64,000 nucleotides of DNA from Flavobacterium sp. YJ01 (GTDB lineage: Bacteria > Bacteroidota > Bacteroidia > Flavobacteriales > Flavobacteriaceae), in assembly GCF_029320955.1 (NCBI RefSeq), contig NZ_CP119757.1, positions 4,588,001 to 4,652,000 of the forward strand, given 5' to 3'. The notes below the pieces were generated by a model. The model saw nothing but the letters and a program-made list of their open reading frames with translations, made no database searches and was not told where the DNA came from. This document shows, one piece after another, positions 18,096 to 28,624 of this stretch. A program made the position numbers and the translations under genes. Each line of letters begins with the position of its first letter. Position 1 is the stretch's first letter.

Positions 18096-19508
18096 ATGAA
18101 AATCAAAAATATTTGTTGTTTAGGCGCAGGTTACGTAGGCGGTCCTACAATGTCTGTAATTGCATTAAAATGCCCTGAAATAAAAGTAACAGTTGTTGAT
18201 TTAAATGAAAATCGAATTGCTGCTTGGAATGAAGAAGATTTAGATAAATTACCAGTTTATGAGCCAGGACTTGCCGAAGTTGTAAAAGAAGCAAGAGGAC
18301 GTAATTTGTTCTTTTCAACAGATGTTGATAGCGCAATTGAAGCGGCCGATATGATTTTTATAGCCGTAAATACTCCAACAAAAAATTATGGAGAAGGAAA
18401 AGGTATGGCTGCTGATTTAAAATTTGTCGAACTATGTGCAAGACAAATTGCTAGAATAGCAAAAAATGATAAAATTATTGTGGAGAAATCGACTCTTCCA
18501 GTTAGAACAGCCGAAACTTTACAAACTATTTTAGATCATACAGGAAACGGAGTTAAATTTGAAGTACTTTCTAATCCTGAATTTTTGGCAGAAGGAACAG
18601 CTATTGAAGATTTATTGAACGCTGATCGAGTTTTAATAGGTGGAAATCAAACTGAAAGCGGTAAAAAAGCAATTCAGGCTTTAGTTGATGTTTATTCGCA
18701 TTGGCTGTCTCCTAAACAGATCTTAACTACAAACGTTTGGTCTTCAGAATTATCTAAATTAACTGCGAATGCATTTTTGGCGCAAAGAATTTCTTCGATT
18801 AATGCCTTATCTGCTTTATGTGAAGTAACAGAAGCAGATGTTGATGAGGTAGCCGCTGCAATTGGAACTGATAGTCGTATTGGACCTAAATTTCTTAAAG
18901 CATCAGTAGGTTTTGGAGGTTCTTGTTTTCAAAAAGATATTTTAAACTTAGTGTATTTGTGCCGATACTTTAATTTACCAGAAGTAGCAAATTATTGGGA
19001 ACAGATTACCATTTTAAATGATTATCAGAAATACCGTTTTGCAAAAAAAATTATTACTTCTCTTTTTAATACTGTAAGCGGTAAAAAAATAACTTTTTTA
19101 GGATGGGCATTTAAAAAAGACACTAATGATACTCGTGAATCTGCAGCAATTTATGTAGCAGAGCATTTAATTGAAGACGGTGCCGAAATTCATGTTTATG
19201 ATCCTAAAGTTTCTGAAGAAAAAGTTAAAGCAGATATGAGCTATCTGTGGGAACTAAAAGGATTTACAGAGCAAAAAATTGAAGCGAAATTAAAACAGAT
19301 TTTTATTTATAAATCTTACGAAGAAGCGCTTAATGAATCTCATGCAGTTGCGGTTTTGACTGAATGGGACGAATTTAAAACATACGATTGGAATTCGATT
19401 TACGTCAACATGTATAAACCAGCTTTTGTATTTGACGGACGTAATATTCTGGATTCAGAAAAATTAAGAGCCATAGGTTTTCAAATAAAAGGAATAGGGA
19501 AAGGTTAA
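18096..19508 (+). CDS. ugd: UDP-glucose 6-dehydrogenase
   Basis: 470 residues. N-terminal NAD-binding GAGYVGGPT (about 10-18); AVNTPT near 90; [18 protein letters not shown]; and [10 protein letters not shown] near 270-279 with the catalytic Cys. The C-terminal domain has [14 protein letters not shown]. The AADLKFVE stretch near 105 places it in the longer, eukaryote-like form of UDP-glucose dehydrogenase that is common in Bacteroidota. It oxidises UDP-glucose to UDP-glucuronate, which the decarboxylase at 29995 can turn into UDP-xylose. Confidence 0.92.
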   Translation: MKIKNICCLGAGYVGGPTMSVIALKCPEIKVTVVDLNENRIAAWNEEDLDKLPVYEPGLAEVVKEARGRNLFFSTDVDSAIEAADMIFIAVNTPTKNYGEGKGMAADLKFVELCARQIARIAKNDKIIVEKSTLPVRTAETLQTILDHTGNGVKFEVLSNPEFLAEGTAIEDLLNADRVLIGGNQTESGKKAIQALVDVYSHWLSPKQILTTNVWSSELSKLTANAFLAQRISSINALSALCEVTEADVDEVAAAIGTDSRIGPKFLKASVGFGGSCFQKDILNLVYLCRYFNLPEVANYWEQITILNDYQKYRFAKKIITSLFNTVSGKKITFLGWAFKKDTNDTRESAAIYVAEHLIEDGAEIHVYDPKVSEEKVKADMSYLWELKGFTEQKIEAKLKQIFIYKSYEEALNESHAVAVLTEWDEFKTYDWNSIYVNMYKPAFVFDGRNILDSEKLRAIGFQIKGIGKG

Positions 19509-19555
19509 AGTAGCCTATTTTTTTGAAGTTTTTTAAACGATTATAATCCATTTTC

Positions 19556-20848
19556 TTGAAAAATATTTTGCTAAAATTCAAACAACATCCCAAATATGAA
19601 ATCTTCATTAACTGGGGAAAGCTAATCTCTATTACTGGAGGAGCACAAATCTTAATACAAGCTATAGGATTAATTTCGGGTATTTTAATTATTCGATTGT
19701 TGCCAGTTCAAGAGTATGCTTTTTACACCTTAGCCAATACTATGTTGGGAACCATGACCGTGCTTGCAGATAGTGGTATTGCAACTGGCGTAATGTCAAA
19801 AGGAGGGAAAGCATGGCATAATAAAGAAAAAATGGGTGTTGTTTTAGCAACAGGACTAGATCTTAGAAAAAGATTTGCAGTAGCAAGTTTTGTAGTTTCT
19901 ATTCCAATCTTAATTTATCTTTTAATCAGAAACGGATCTAGCTGGCTGATGGCTATCTTAATATCGATTGCAATGATTCCAGCATTTTATGCAGCATTGT
20001 CTGATTCTTTACTTGAGATTGTGCCAAAATTAAATCAGAGTATTTTGCCCTTGCAACGCAATCAGGTAGAAGTTGGAATTGGAAGATTGCTTTTGCTTGG
20101 TTTAACAATGTTTATTTTTCCTTGGGCTTTAGTGGCAGTTATGGCTGGAGGAATTCCTCGCGTCTGGGGAAATGTTGGCTTGAGGAAAATCGTTTACACT
20201 ATGGCCGCTAAAGATAAACAGCCTGATAAAGAAATTAGAAAAGACATTTTAGCTTTAGTTAGACGTCTTTTGCCTACATCAATTTATTATTGCCTTTCAG
20301 GACAAATAACTATTTGGTTAATTTCTGTATTTGGAAATACTAGTTCTCTGGCTCAGTTGGGAGCTTTGAGTAGATTGAGTGTTATATTATCTATTTTTAA
20401 TGTAATTATTACAACATTAATTATTCCGCGTTTTGCAAAATTAGAATCAGATAAATATCTTCTATTAAAACGTTTTTTACAAATAATGATTCTTTTAGTT
20501 GTTATATTATTCATCGTTACAGTTTTCGTTTATCTTTTTCCTGCACCTATACTTTGGATTCTTGGAGATTCTTATAAAGGATTGTCGTATGAATTGTTTT
20601 TGACTGTCATTAGTAGCTGCATTGGGCTAATGACTGGTGTAGTTTTCAACCTATACAGTGCGAGAGGCTGGGCTATATCTCCAATTTTGTCAATTGCAGT
20701 TAGCGTTTTGGCTATCATTGCTTTTGCTAGTATGCTAGATTTAAGTACGCTTAAAGGCGTTTTGTTTTTCAATATTGCTACTGGATTAATTGTATTATTT
20801 CAGACTATTTTATTTTGCATTTACAATATTCTTCAAGTAAAGAAATAA
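19556..20848 (+). CDS. Polysaccharide flippase (Wzx-like)
   Basis: 430 residues, integral membrane protein with about a dozen hydrophobic segments spread over the whole length. The N-terminus (GGAQILIQAIGLISGILIIR, about 24-43) resembles the first helices of MATE/Wzx-type polysaccharide transporters. It probably moves lipid-linked repeat units across the inner membrane. Sequence in this family is poorly conserved, so the call rests on topology and on its place among sugar and glycosyltransferase genes. The TTG at 19556 is the only reasonable start ahead of the first helix. Confidence 0.78.
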   Translation: MKNILLKFKQHPKYEIFINWGKLISITGGAQILIQAIGLISGILIIRLLPVQEYAFYTLANTMLGTMTVLADSGIATGVMSKGGKAWHNKEKMGVVLATGLDLRKRFAVASFVVSIPILIYLLIRNGSSWLMAILISIAMIPAFYAALSDSLLEIVPKLNQSILPLQRNQVEVGIGRLLLLGLTMFIFPWALVAVMAGGIPRVWGNVGLRKIVYTMAAKDKQPDKEIRKDILALVRRLLPTSIYYCLSGQITIWLISVFGNTSSLAQLGALSRLSVILSIFNVIITTLIIPRFAKLESDKYLLLKRFLQIMILLVVILFIVTVFVYLFPAPILWILGDSYKGLSYELFLTVISSCIGLMTGVVFNLYSARGWAISPILSIAVSVLAIIAFASMLDLSTLKGVLFFNIATGLIVLFQTILFCIYNILQVKK

Positions 20849-20933
20849 AGTTCAAAGAATATAAAAAAGATAATTCTGAGATTATCAAAGTTTTGGATTC
20901 ATTTATAAAAGTTAAATTTTCAGTATAAATAAT

Positions 20934-22013
20934 ATGGATATTCTTTTCATTTGCGGCTCTGTCGAATTAGGTAATGATGGTGTAGGTGATTATACACGCC
21001 GATTATGCGGCAAACTTATAAAAGCAGGTCATAAAGCACAGATTTTGTCTTTATGCGATCAGATTATTTATTATTCTACTGAAAGTCAAATTGTAGAAGA
21101 AACAACTGTTATAGCACACAGAATTCCAGCATCGACAACTAATAAACAGCGTTTGATATGGTTGCAGAATGTTTTGAAAGATTTTGAACCAGATTTGATT
21201 TCGTTACAATATGTGCCTTATAGCTTTAATCCGAAAGGTTTGCCTTTTTGGTTGCCTTCTTATTTGAAAAAAATAAGAGGAAATCACAAATGGCATATTA
21301 TGTTTCATGAGTTATGGCTAGGAATAGATACTGAATCTTCTTTAAAACATAAATTAATTGGCAAATTACAGCAAGTAATTGCTAAAAAGATAATTCAAAA
21401 TACCAAAACTCATTTCATTAATACACAAAATCAGCTTTATCAGTATTTTCTAAAATCTCATAATATTGATGCAGAAATTTTACCAATTTGTGGCAATATA
21501 CCTCTAACAGCGGTAAAAATTGACCGTAGAGAATTTGCTCAATTTGTTTTATTTGGAACGATTCATAATGGAGCTCCTTTTGAAGATTTTATTGAGGATC
21601 TAATGATAAATTCAGATCAATTTAGCAAACCAATAAAATTTGTTTTCATTGGAAAAAACGGACCAGAATTAACAAATTACACGGCAATATTAGATTATTA
21701 TAATATTCGCTATGAGGTTTTAGGTCTTCAGCCAGAAAATGTGATTTCGCAAGTGCTTAGAAACAGTGATTTCGGAATATCTACAACGCCTTATTATCAG
21801 AGTGAAAAAAGCGGTGTTTATGCAGCATATAAAGAACATCAGCTTAATACGATATGTGTTTCTCGAAATTGGACACCAACAAAAGGCCATTATGTAATTC
21901 CGCAAATTATTAAATACGAAAAAAATAATCTAAATATAGTTCCAATGAATATTGAAGGAGCTAATGTGAATACTATGGCCGATCAGTTTATTAATTCAAT
22001 TTCTGTTTTATGA
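20934..22013 (+). CDS. Glycosyltransferase, GT-B fold
   Basis: 359 residues. Opens with FICGSVELGNDGVGDYTRRL, an N-terminal GT-B signature, and ISLQYVPYSFN near 85. The C-terminal half (FVLFGTIHNG, FVFIGKNGPEL) looks like a nucleotide-sugar-binding Rossmann domain. The EX7E motif of classical GT4 enzymes is not clear. Soluble or peripheral, cytoplasmic. The sugar is unknown. Its stop overlaps the next start by 4 bp. Confidence 0.75.
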   Translation: MDILFICGSVELGNDGVGDYTRRLCGKLIKAGHKAQILSLCDQIIYYSTESQIVEETTVIAHRIPASTTNKQRLIWLQNVLKDFEPDLISLQYVPYSFNPKGLPFWLPSYLKKIRGNHKWHIMFHELWLGIDTESSLKHKLIGKLQQVIAKKIIQNTKTHFINTQNQLYQYFLKSHNIDAEILPICGNIPLTAVKIDRREFAQFVLFGTIHNGAPFEDFIEDLMINSDQFSKPIKFVFIGKNGPELTNYTAILDYYNIRYEVLGLQPENVISQVLRNSDFGISTTPYYQSEKSGVYAAYKEHQLNTICVSRNWTPTKGHYVIPQIIKYEKNNLNIVPMNIEGANVNTMADQFINSISVL

Positions 22014-23251
22014 AGCTGCTTGTTTCTCATCCGACTTTAAATGCAAATTCAAAGAATTTAGTAATTGGGTTATTAAAAAACCAGCTTCTATTTAAATTAT
22101 TCACGTCAATTGCCATTTTTCCTGATCAATTGCTGTTTAAATTAGGAAACAATCCAAAGTTAAAAGATTTAAAAAGAAGAAGTTTAAGCAAGTCTTGGCA
22201 ACCTTACACAAAGTCTAAATCTTTTTTTGAGTTTGGACGTTTGTTAGCTTCAAAGCTAAAATTAGATTTTTTGGTAAAACACGAAAAAGGCTTTTTTTGT
22301 ATTGATAATGTCTATCAGGAACATGATAAATGGACTGCTACTAATTTAGCCAAAGCCAAAAAAAATGGATTAGCTGCGGTATATGCTTACGAGGATGGAG
22401 CATTATCTACTTTTAAAGAAGCTAAACAATTAGGACTTAAGTGCATTTATGATTTGCCAATTGGTTACTGGAGAAGTGCTCGTTTATTAATGCAAAAAGA
22501 GTTTGATATTAACCCAGATTGGTCTAGCACAATTACAGGTTTTAATGACTCAGAAGAGAAGTTGAACAAAAAAGACCAAGAATTGGCTCTGGCAGATGTA
22601 ATTTTTGTTGCCAGCAGTTTTACAAAAAAAACGCTAGAAGAATATAAAGGAAATCTACCAGAAGTAAAAGTTATTCCGTATGGTTTTCCAGAGGTCAAAA
22701 AAGAAAAGAAATATCAGTCTTTAGAAAACAGAAAACTTAAAGTTTTATTTATTGGAGGATTATCGCAACGCAAAGGAATCTCTTATTTATTTGAAGCCGT
22801 TGAAGGATTGCAAGATAAAGTCGAGTTGACTGTAGTAGGTCATAAATCGGTTTCTGATTGCACAGCATTAAATACAGCTTTAGAAAAACATAACTGGATT
22901 CCATCTTTATCGCATGATCAAGTACTAGAATGCATGCACGAACATGATGTATTTGTTTTTCCTTCATTATTTGAAGGATTTGGATTGGTAATTACAGAGG
23001 CAATGTCACAAGGAATCCCTGTAATTACAACAGATCGAACAGCTGGAACCGATTTAATAGAAAATGAGAAAGATGGATGGATCGTACCATCTGGTTCTTC
23101 AGAAGCTATAAAAGAGGTAATTAACAAAATACTAGAAAAGCCACAGATGTTAGAAGAATTTGGACTTGCTGCTCAAAGCAAAGCTAAAACAAGACCTTGG
23201 TCGGTTTACGGACAAGAAATGGCTGATGCACTTTCTTCCTTAAATAATTAA
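22010..23251 (+). CDS. Glycosyltransferase family 4
   Basis: 413 residues. The C-terminal GT4 domain has LKVLFIGGLSQRKGI (about 243) and FPSLFEGFGLVITEAMSQG with the EX7E pair (near 325), followed by PVITTDRTAGTDLI. It retains sugar stereochemistry by family rule. The N-terminal acceptor domain is unusually basic and has ENGxx-free hydrophobic stretches, consistent with membrane-bound acceptors. Donor unknown; GDP-mannose, GDP-fucose, UDP-glucuronate and UDP-xylose are available from the cluster. Translationally coupled to the preceding transferase by a 4-bp overlap. Confidence 0.88.
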   Translation: MKLLVSHPTLNANSKNLVIGLLKNQLLFKLFTSIAIFPDQLLFKLGNNPKLKDLKRRSLSKSWQPYTKSKSFFEFGRLLASKLKLDFLVKHEKGFFCIDNVYQEHDKWTATNLAKAKKNGLAAVYAYEDGALSTFKEAKQLGLKCIYDLPIGYWRSARLLMQKEFDINPDWSSTITGFNDSEEKLNKKDQELALADVIFVASSFTKKTLEEYKGNLPEVKVIPYGFPEVKKEKKYQSLENRKLKVLFIGGLSQRKGISYLFEAVEGLQDKVELTVVGHKSVSDCTALNTALEKHNWIPSLSHDQVLECMHEHDVFVFPSLFEGFGLVITEAMSQGIPVITTDRTAGTDLIENEKDGWIVPSGSSEAIKEVINKILEKPQMLEEFGLAAQSKAKTRPWSVYGQEMADALSSLNN

Positions 23252-23266
23252 AAGCAAAAGTTTTTT

Positions 23267-24592
23267 ATGAACACAATAGCAATAACAGAACAAGAAGTAC
23301 TAGTAGACTATAAGTCCATAAAAACAGCCATTTGGCTGTACTTCTTGCTGTGGATTTTTGAAGGAGCTCTTCGTAAATGGATTTTACCAAGTCTTGCTAC
23401 ACCTTTATTAGTTGTAAGAGATCCGATAGCGATTTACATTATATATAGAGCTATATACCAAAATGTAAAGTTTATAAATTCATATGTTGTTTTTGGTCTA
23501 ATATTTACATTATTCGGATTAGCACTGACGCTTACTTTTGGACATGAAAATTTATTTGTCGGTATATATGGTGCAAGAATAATGTTGCTGCATTTTCCTT
23601 TGATCTTTATAATTGGAGAAGTTTTTACAAAGGATGATGTACTTAAAATCGGTAAATTTTTACTGGTGATGAATATTGTAATGACAATAATTGTTTATTT
23701 TCAATTTACAAGTCCTCAAACTGCCTTTATTAATGTTGGTATTGGAGGAGAAGGGAGCGCAGGATTTTCTGGTGCAATGGGATACAGTAGACCACCCGGA
23801 ACATTTTCTTTTATTTCTGGATTATCTATTTTTTATACTGCAGTATCAGTTTTTGTCTTTTACTTTTGGCTATCTAAGGATCACTGTTCTAAGATTTTGC
23901 TCTACGCAAGTACAATTGCTTTAATTATTGCTTTACCATTAACAATTAGTAGAGGTGCTGTTGTTGCTGTAGCAATAGTTGGTTTATTTGCAGTTATAGC
24001 ATCTGTAACAACAGGAAAAATGTTGTTTAAAGTGGTATTAATTGGTGTTCTTTTATCAATTATTGTTGTATTTCTTCAAAAATATTCAACCATTTTTAGT
24101 CTAGGAACCGAAGTATTTATGGATCGAGTTGATACTGTAAATAAAGTAGATGGAGGGGGTTTGAAAAGTTCAATTTTTTTAAGGGCTCTAAATGAATTTC
24201 TAGGTCCGCTTTCTGATCTATTTAGTCAGCCAATGTTTGCGGGGAATTTAGGGATGGGAACAAATGCAGGAGCTCAAATGCTAACAGGTAAAACGGTTTT
24301 CTTAGTTTCAGAAACGGAGTTTGGTCGTTTAGGGGGAGAACAAGGAATTATTTTTGGAGGAGGATTAATGGTTTTACGTATCATACTTGCAGTTAGTTTA
24401 GCAATTACATCTTTTAAATTGCCACAAGAAAAAAAACTTCTTCCATTTATTCTTTGCGGAGCAGCTTGTATATCAATAGCTCAAGGACAATGGGCTCAAC
24501 CAAGTATTTTAGGTTATGCAACTATTATGTCCGGATTAGTTATCGCAAGCAAAAAGAAAGTAGAAACTCAATTTGAGAAAACTGTTTTATGA
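23267..24592 (+). CDS. O-antigen polymerase/ligase-like membrane protein (Wzy-like)
   Basis: 441 residues with about ten or more hydrophobic helices. A large, loop-like segment around 140-180 is Gly-rich (GVGIGGEGSAGFSGAMGYSRPPG-like), and another around 285-350 carries Glu, Arg and Gly residues, matching the periplasmic loops of Wzy polymerases. It probably joins repeat units exported by the flippase. The alternative is an O-antigen ligase; topology alone cannot decide. Its stop overlaps the next glycosyltransferase start by 4 bp. Confidence 0.72.
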   Translation: MNTIAITEQEVLVDYKSIKTAIWLYFLLWIFEGALRKWILPSLATPLLVVRDPIAIYIIYRAIYQNVKFINSYVVFGLIFTLFGLALTLTFGHENLFVGIYGARIMLLHFPLIFIIGEVFTKDDVLKIGKFLLVMNIVMTIIVYFQFTSPQTAFINVGIGGEGSAGFSGAMGYSRPPGTFSFISGLSIFYTAVSVFVFYFWLSKDHCSKILLYASTIALIIALPLTISRGAVVAVAIVGLFAVIASVTTGKMLFKVVLIGVLLSIIVVFLQKYSTIFSLGTEVFMDRVDTVNKVDGGGLKSSIFLRALNEFLGPLSDLFSQPMFAGNLGMGTNAGAQMLTGKTVFLVSETEFGRLGGEQGIIFGGGLMVLRIILAVSLAITSFKLPQEKKLLPFILCGAACISIAQGQWAQPSILGYATIMSGLVIASKKKVETQFEKTVL

Positions 24593-25725
24593 ATCAAATA
24601 ATTCTGATAGGTAATTACAAACCTGACAAGCAATTTAGTATGCAAATTTTTGAATCCTTAATGGCAGAAGGATACAGTAAATCAGAAATTAAGGTTAGTG
24701 CAATTCGTCCTCGCGAAATATTTAGAAAACTAGCTTTAAGAAAACCAAGTTTAGAAAAATGGCTAGCGTATATTGATAAATTCTTTGTTTTTCCGATTCA
24801 GCTTTTAGGTTTTAGAAGTCTAAATTTTATTTTACTTAGATCCGTAAACTATCATATTTGTGATCATTCGAATGCTTTTTATCTGTACTTCTTACCTAAA
24901 AATAAAACAATAATAACTTGTCATGATGTTTTAGCAATAAGAGCTGGACTTGGATTTACCGATACTTATTGTTATGCCACAAAATCAGGACAAGTTTTAC
25001 AAAGAATAATTTTGAATGCTTTGTGTACAGCTAAAAAACTAGTTACTGTATCAGAATTTACTTTAAATCAATTATTAGAAATTGATAATAAACCAGAAAG
25101 AAATAAAAATTGGATTACTATTCATAACGCTTTGTCTGAAAAATTCATGCCTTCATCAGACGATCAGATTCAGGAATTACTTAGAAAATATCAGCAATTA
25201 AAAGATAAGGAAATCATTCTGCATGTCGGTTCAGATTTAGAGCGAAAAAACAGAAAACTGCTTATCAATATGGTATATGAGTTGCAAAAAGATTGGAATG
25301 GAATTTTAGTTTTAGCAGGAGAAAAATTAAATGCTGAATTACTAGAATTAATTAAAAAATTAAAAGTTTCTAATCAAATATTACATATAGAAAACCCTAG
25401 TGATAATGAAATTGTTGCTCTTTATTCTATGTGTAAAGTAATGATTTTTCCATCATATTCTGAAGGATTCGGATGGCCGATAATTGAAGCGCAAGCTTGT
25501 GGATCACCCGTAATTACGACAAATAAAGCACCAATGATGGATGAGGTAGGAGGAAAAGCAGCTTTGTATGCTGATCCTGATGATCCAAGTGCTTTTGTAA
25601 ATCAATTTCTAAAATTTAAAGACCAAAATTTTAGAAACGAAGTTATCGAGTTGGGGTATGAAAATGCAAAACGATTTGATTTTGATAACACCATTCGTCA
25701 ATATGTTGAATTGCTAAAAAAATAA
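24589..25725 (+). CDS. Glycosyltransferase family 4
   Basis: 378 residues. GT4 signatures: ILHVGSDLERKNRKLL near 209, MIFPSYSEGFGWPIIEAQACG with the EX7E pair near 285-293, and PVITTNKAPMMDEVGGKAALY. TCHDVLAIRAG near 104 lies in the acceptor domain. A retaining transferase acting on a lipid-linked intermediate at the cytoplasmic face is expected. It overlaps the polymerase-like gene by 4 bp and is 2 bp from the acyltransferase, so the three should be co-translated. Confidence 0.88.
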   Translation: MNQIILIGNYKPDKQFSMQIFESLMAEGYSKSEIKVSAIRPREIFRKLALRKPSLEKWLAYIDKFFVFPIQLLGFRSLNFILLRSVNYHICDHSNAFYLYFLPKNKTIITCHDVLAIRAGLGFTDTYCYATKSGQVLQRIILNALCTAKKLVTVSEFTLNQLLEIDNKPERNKNWITIHNALSEKFMPSSDDQIQELLRKYQQLKDKEIILHVGSDLERKNRKLLINMVYELQKDWNGILVLAGEKLNAELLELIKKLKVSNQILHIENPSDNEIVALYSMCKVMIFPSYSEGFGWPIIEAQACGSPVITTNKAPMMDEVGGKAALYADPDDPSAFVNQFLKFKDQNFRNEVIELGYENAKRFDFDNTIRQYVELLKK

Positions 25726-25727
25726 GC

Positions 25728-26393
25728 ATGATAGTACTAAAAATAATGACCGTTTTAATGCCTTGGCCATTAAAGCGATTTATGTTAGTAAAATTTTTTA
25801 AATATGAAATTGACCGATCTGCTAAAATTGGATTTTCTTGGATTTTTCCTAAGAAATTAATTATGGATTCGAATTCTTACATTGGAAATTTTAATGTAGC
25901 TGTGCATTTAGATTTACTAAAACTCGGAAAATACTCAAGTATAGCAAGAGGCAACTGGATCACTGGTTTTCCAACGAATACAGATTCTAAACATTTTTCA
26001 CATCAAAAAGATAGACAGTCAAATTTAATAATAGGAGAACATTCGGCAATTACAAAGAATCATCATATTGATTGTACCAATGTAATTCAAATTGGAAATT
26101 TTGTTACAGTTGCAGGTTACTCCAGTCAATTGCTAACACATTCTATTAATATAGAATTGAATATTCAAGACAGTAATCCTATAAGCATAGGAAATTATTG
26201 TTTTGTAGGAACAGCATCCACGCTTTTGGGCGGAGCAACTTTACCAGATTATAGTGTTCTAGGGGCCAACTCACTATTAAATAAAAGCTTTAGTACTCCT
26301 TATCGATTATATGGAGGAAATCCAGCAAAAGAAATTAAAGAATTGTCACAAGAATACAAGTATTTCAAAAGAGAAACAGGTTTTGTCTTTTAA
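25728..26393 (+). CDS. Hexapeptide-repeat acyltransferase
   Basis: 221 residues. Left-handed beta-helix hexapeptide repeats run from about 60 to 200 (for example IGEHSAITKNHHIDC, IGNFVTVAG, IGNYCFVGTASTLLGG, SVLGANSLL), ending in YGGNPAKEIKEL, a typical acetyltransferase tail. It would O- or N-acylate a sugar of the polysaccharide using an acyl-CoA. The N-terminal 25 residues are hydrophobic and basic, possibly a membrane-association helix. Confidence 0.82.
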   Translation: MIVLKIMTVLMPWPLKRFMLVKFFKYEIDRSAKIGFSWIFPKKLIMDSNSYIGNFNVAVHLDLLKLGKYSSIARGNWITGFPTNTDSKHFSHQKDRQSNLIIGEHSAITKNHHIDCTNVIQIGNFVTVAGYSSQLLTHSINIELNIQDSNPISIGNYCFVGTASTLLGGATLPDYSVLGANSLLNKSFSTPYRLYGGNPAKEIKELSQEYKYFKRETGFVF

Positions 26394-26425
26394 CGGTATA
26401 CTTAACCAAATAAATTACCACCAGA

Positions 26426-27499
26426 ATGAAAGTGATTCACTATATAGCCAGTATTGATAAAAGTGGCGGAGGAACAACAGAGTATATGCGCTTGTTAGGC
26501 AAAGTATTAAAAGAAGATATTTCGTTTAGTATTGCCACGGGGCTTTCTAAAGAACCAATTTCTATTGAAGGAGTACCAGTAAAATTTTTTAATAATAAAA
26601 TAGCACGCTGGTTTTCTTTAAACAAAGAATACCGCACTTTTTTAGAAAATGAAAAACCAGATATTGTACATATTAATGGAATATGGACTCCTCAAAATTG
26701 GGCTTTTCAAAATGTAGCTCAAAAATTAGGAATCAAAGTAATTGTTTCTCCTCACGGTATGTTGGAACCTTGGATTATGGCGCACAATCCGATAAAGAAA
26801 AAGATAGCTTTGTTTTTATACCAAAAAACGGCACTAAAAAGATCTCTATGTCTTCATGCAACTGCGCAAATGGAGGCTAAAAATATCCAAGCTTTAGGTT
26901 TCAAAAATCCAATTCATATTATTCCAAATGGAATTCACTTAAGAGATGTCAAAAAGATTAAGGAAGATTACGGAACAAAAAAAATGATATTCATGTCTCG
27001 AATTCATCCTAAAAAAGGTATAGAATTACTTTTAGATGCTTGGAGAACTAGTAATACGGAAGACTGGACTCTTGAAATCGCTGGAAGTGGTGAAGAAGAA
27101 TATGTTAACAGCTTAATGCAAATTACAGAAGATTTAAAAAATGTCCATTTTGTTGGAGCAAAATATGGCGAAGAAAAATGGGATTTTCTAAGATCTGCTG
27201 ATGTTATGGTTTTACCAACACATAGTGAAAATTTCGGAATTGTTGTGGCTGAAGCTCTTGCTGTAGCAGTTCCAGTAATTACAACTCAGGGAACACCTTG
27301 GGAAGATCTAGAAATTCATAAATGTGGCTGGTGGATTGATTTATCTGTTGCCAATTTAGAAAAAGTGTTATTTAAAGTTTTCAACTCACCAACCATGCTG
27401 TTAGAAATGATGGGAAAACATGGAAGAGAATTGGTTGTTGATAAATATGATATAGATACAGTCGGAAAAAAAATGCTTGAATTGTATAAAACGATTTAA
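26426..27499 (+). CDS. Glycosyltransferase family 4
   Basis: 357 residues. KSGGGTTEYMRLL near the N-terminus, VSPHGMLEPW near 109, FMSRIHPKKGIELLLDAW near 190 and VLPTHSENFGIVVAEALAVAVPV with the EX7E pair near 265-273 define a GT4 enzyme. VSPHGML is shared by transferases in many exopolysaccharide loci. The donor is not deducible. Its stop is 4 bp before the start of the next glycosyltransferase. Confidence 0.88.
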   Translation: MKVIHYIASIDKSGGGTTEYMRLLGKVLKEDISFSIATGLSKEPISIEGVPVKFFNNKIARWFSLNKEYRTFLENEKPDIVHINGIWTPQNWAFQNVAQKLGIKVIVSPHGMLEPWIMAHNPIKKKIALFLYQKTALKRSLCLHATAQMEAKNIQALGFKNPIHIIPNGIHLRDVKKIKEDYGTKKMIFMSRIHPKKGIELLLDAWRTSNTEDWTLEIAGSGEEEYVNSLMQITEDLKNVHFVGAKYGEEKWDFLRSADVMVLPTHSENFGIVVAEALAVAVPVITTQGTPWEDLEIHKCGWWIDLSVANLEKVLFKVFNSPTMLLEMMGKHGRELVVDKYDIDTVGKKMLELYKTI

Positions 27500-27503
27500 A
27501 AAG

Positions 27504-28622
27504 ATGAAAATAACTATAGTTCAGGGAGCTTTTTTTCCTGTCCCTCCATTATTAGGTGGCGCTGTCGAAAAAATGTGGTATGGTTTGGCAAAAGAATTTG
27601 TTAACCAAGGACATGAAGTAAGCTATATATCAAAATCATATCAGGGATTTTTGGATATTGAAAGCGAAGGAGGAATCAATCATACAAGAGTTAAAGGATA
27701 TAAAGTGCCTTCGTCTGGTGTTATTTTAAAGGTCTTAGATTTATTTTATACATTAAAAGCAGTTCGAAAAATAGCTGCTAATACAGATATAATTATTTCT
27801 AATACTTTTTGGCTGCCGATACTTTTATCATCTAAGCAAAAGAAAAAGTGCATGATTGATGTGGCAAGAATGCCGAAGGGGCAGATGAAATTTTACACAA
27901 AAAATGCCAGATTAAGAGCTAATTCAACCCCTGTTGCCAAAGCTATAAAAGACGAAATCAAGAAAGAGTATTTTGATAGAGTTGTAATGATTCCGAATAC
28001 ACTTCCTTTTAGTAATAATAGAGTTATCGATTTTTCTAAAAAAGAAAAAATAATACTTTATACAGGAAGAATACATCCTGAGAAAGGTTTAGATATTTTA
28101 ATAAAATCATTTGCAGCCTTAGAAGCTAAAGATTGGCAATTGCTTATTGTAGGCCCTTATTCTACAGAAACAGGTGGCGGTGGTGAATCTTATCTAAATG
28201 AATTGAAAGCACTATCTGCAAACAGTAATGTGAGATTTTTGGAACCCGTTTTTGATATCGATAAGTTGAACGAAATCTATTTGAAAGCAGCAGTTTTTGT
28301 TTATCCTTCAATAGCAGAACAAGGCGAAACATTTGGAGTTTCTCCACTAGAAGCCATGAGCTGGGGATGTGCTACAATTGTTTCAAATTTAGAATGCTTT
28401 AAAGATTTTTTGATTCATAATAAAAATGGTTTGTGTTTTGACCACCGCGTAGAAAAAAGAGTTGAAATTCTAAATCAATATCTTAAAGATCTTATTGAGA
28501 ATCCTAAACTGATTAACGATTTGGCTACTGCTGGTTTGAAGGTAAATGAAACACATTCTAATGAAAAATTAGCAGCTGAATTTTTAAACGAATTTGAATC
28601 GATGAAACTCAAATATCAATAG
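27504..28622 (+). CDS. Glycosyltransferase family 4
   Basis: 372 residues from ATG 27504. FFPVPPLLGGAVEKMWYGLA at the N-terminus is a typical GT4 opening; LYTGRIHPEKGLDILIKSF near 185 and YPSIAEQGETFGVSPLEAMSWG near 275 supply the donor site, with an insertion before the FGVSPLEA element. An in-frame ATG at 27477 would overlap the upstream gene and add nine residues unlike the family, so 27504 is chosen. Third of the adjacent GT4 enzymes; probably adds a different sugar. Confidence 0.87.
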   Translation: MKITIVQGAFFPVPPLLGGAVEKMWYGLAKEFVNQGHEVSYISKSYQGFLDIESEGGINHTRVKGYKVPSSGVILKVLDLFYTLKAVRKIAANTDIIISNTFWLPILLSSKQKKKCMIDVARMPKGQMKFYTKNARLRANSTPVAKAIKDEIKKEYFDRVVMIPNTLPFSNNRVIDFSKKEKIILYTGRIHPEKGLDILIKSFAALEAKDWQLLIVGPYSTETGGGGESYLNELKALSANSNVRFLEPVFDIDKLNEIYLKAAVFVYPSIAEQGETFGVSPLEAMSWGCATIVSNLECFKDFLIHNKNGLCFDHRVEKRVEILNQYLKDLIENPKLINDLATAGLKVNETHSNEKLAAEFLNEFESMKLKYQ

Positions 28623-28624
28623 TA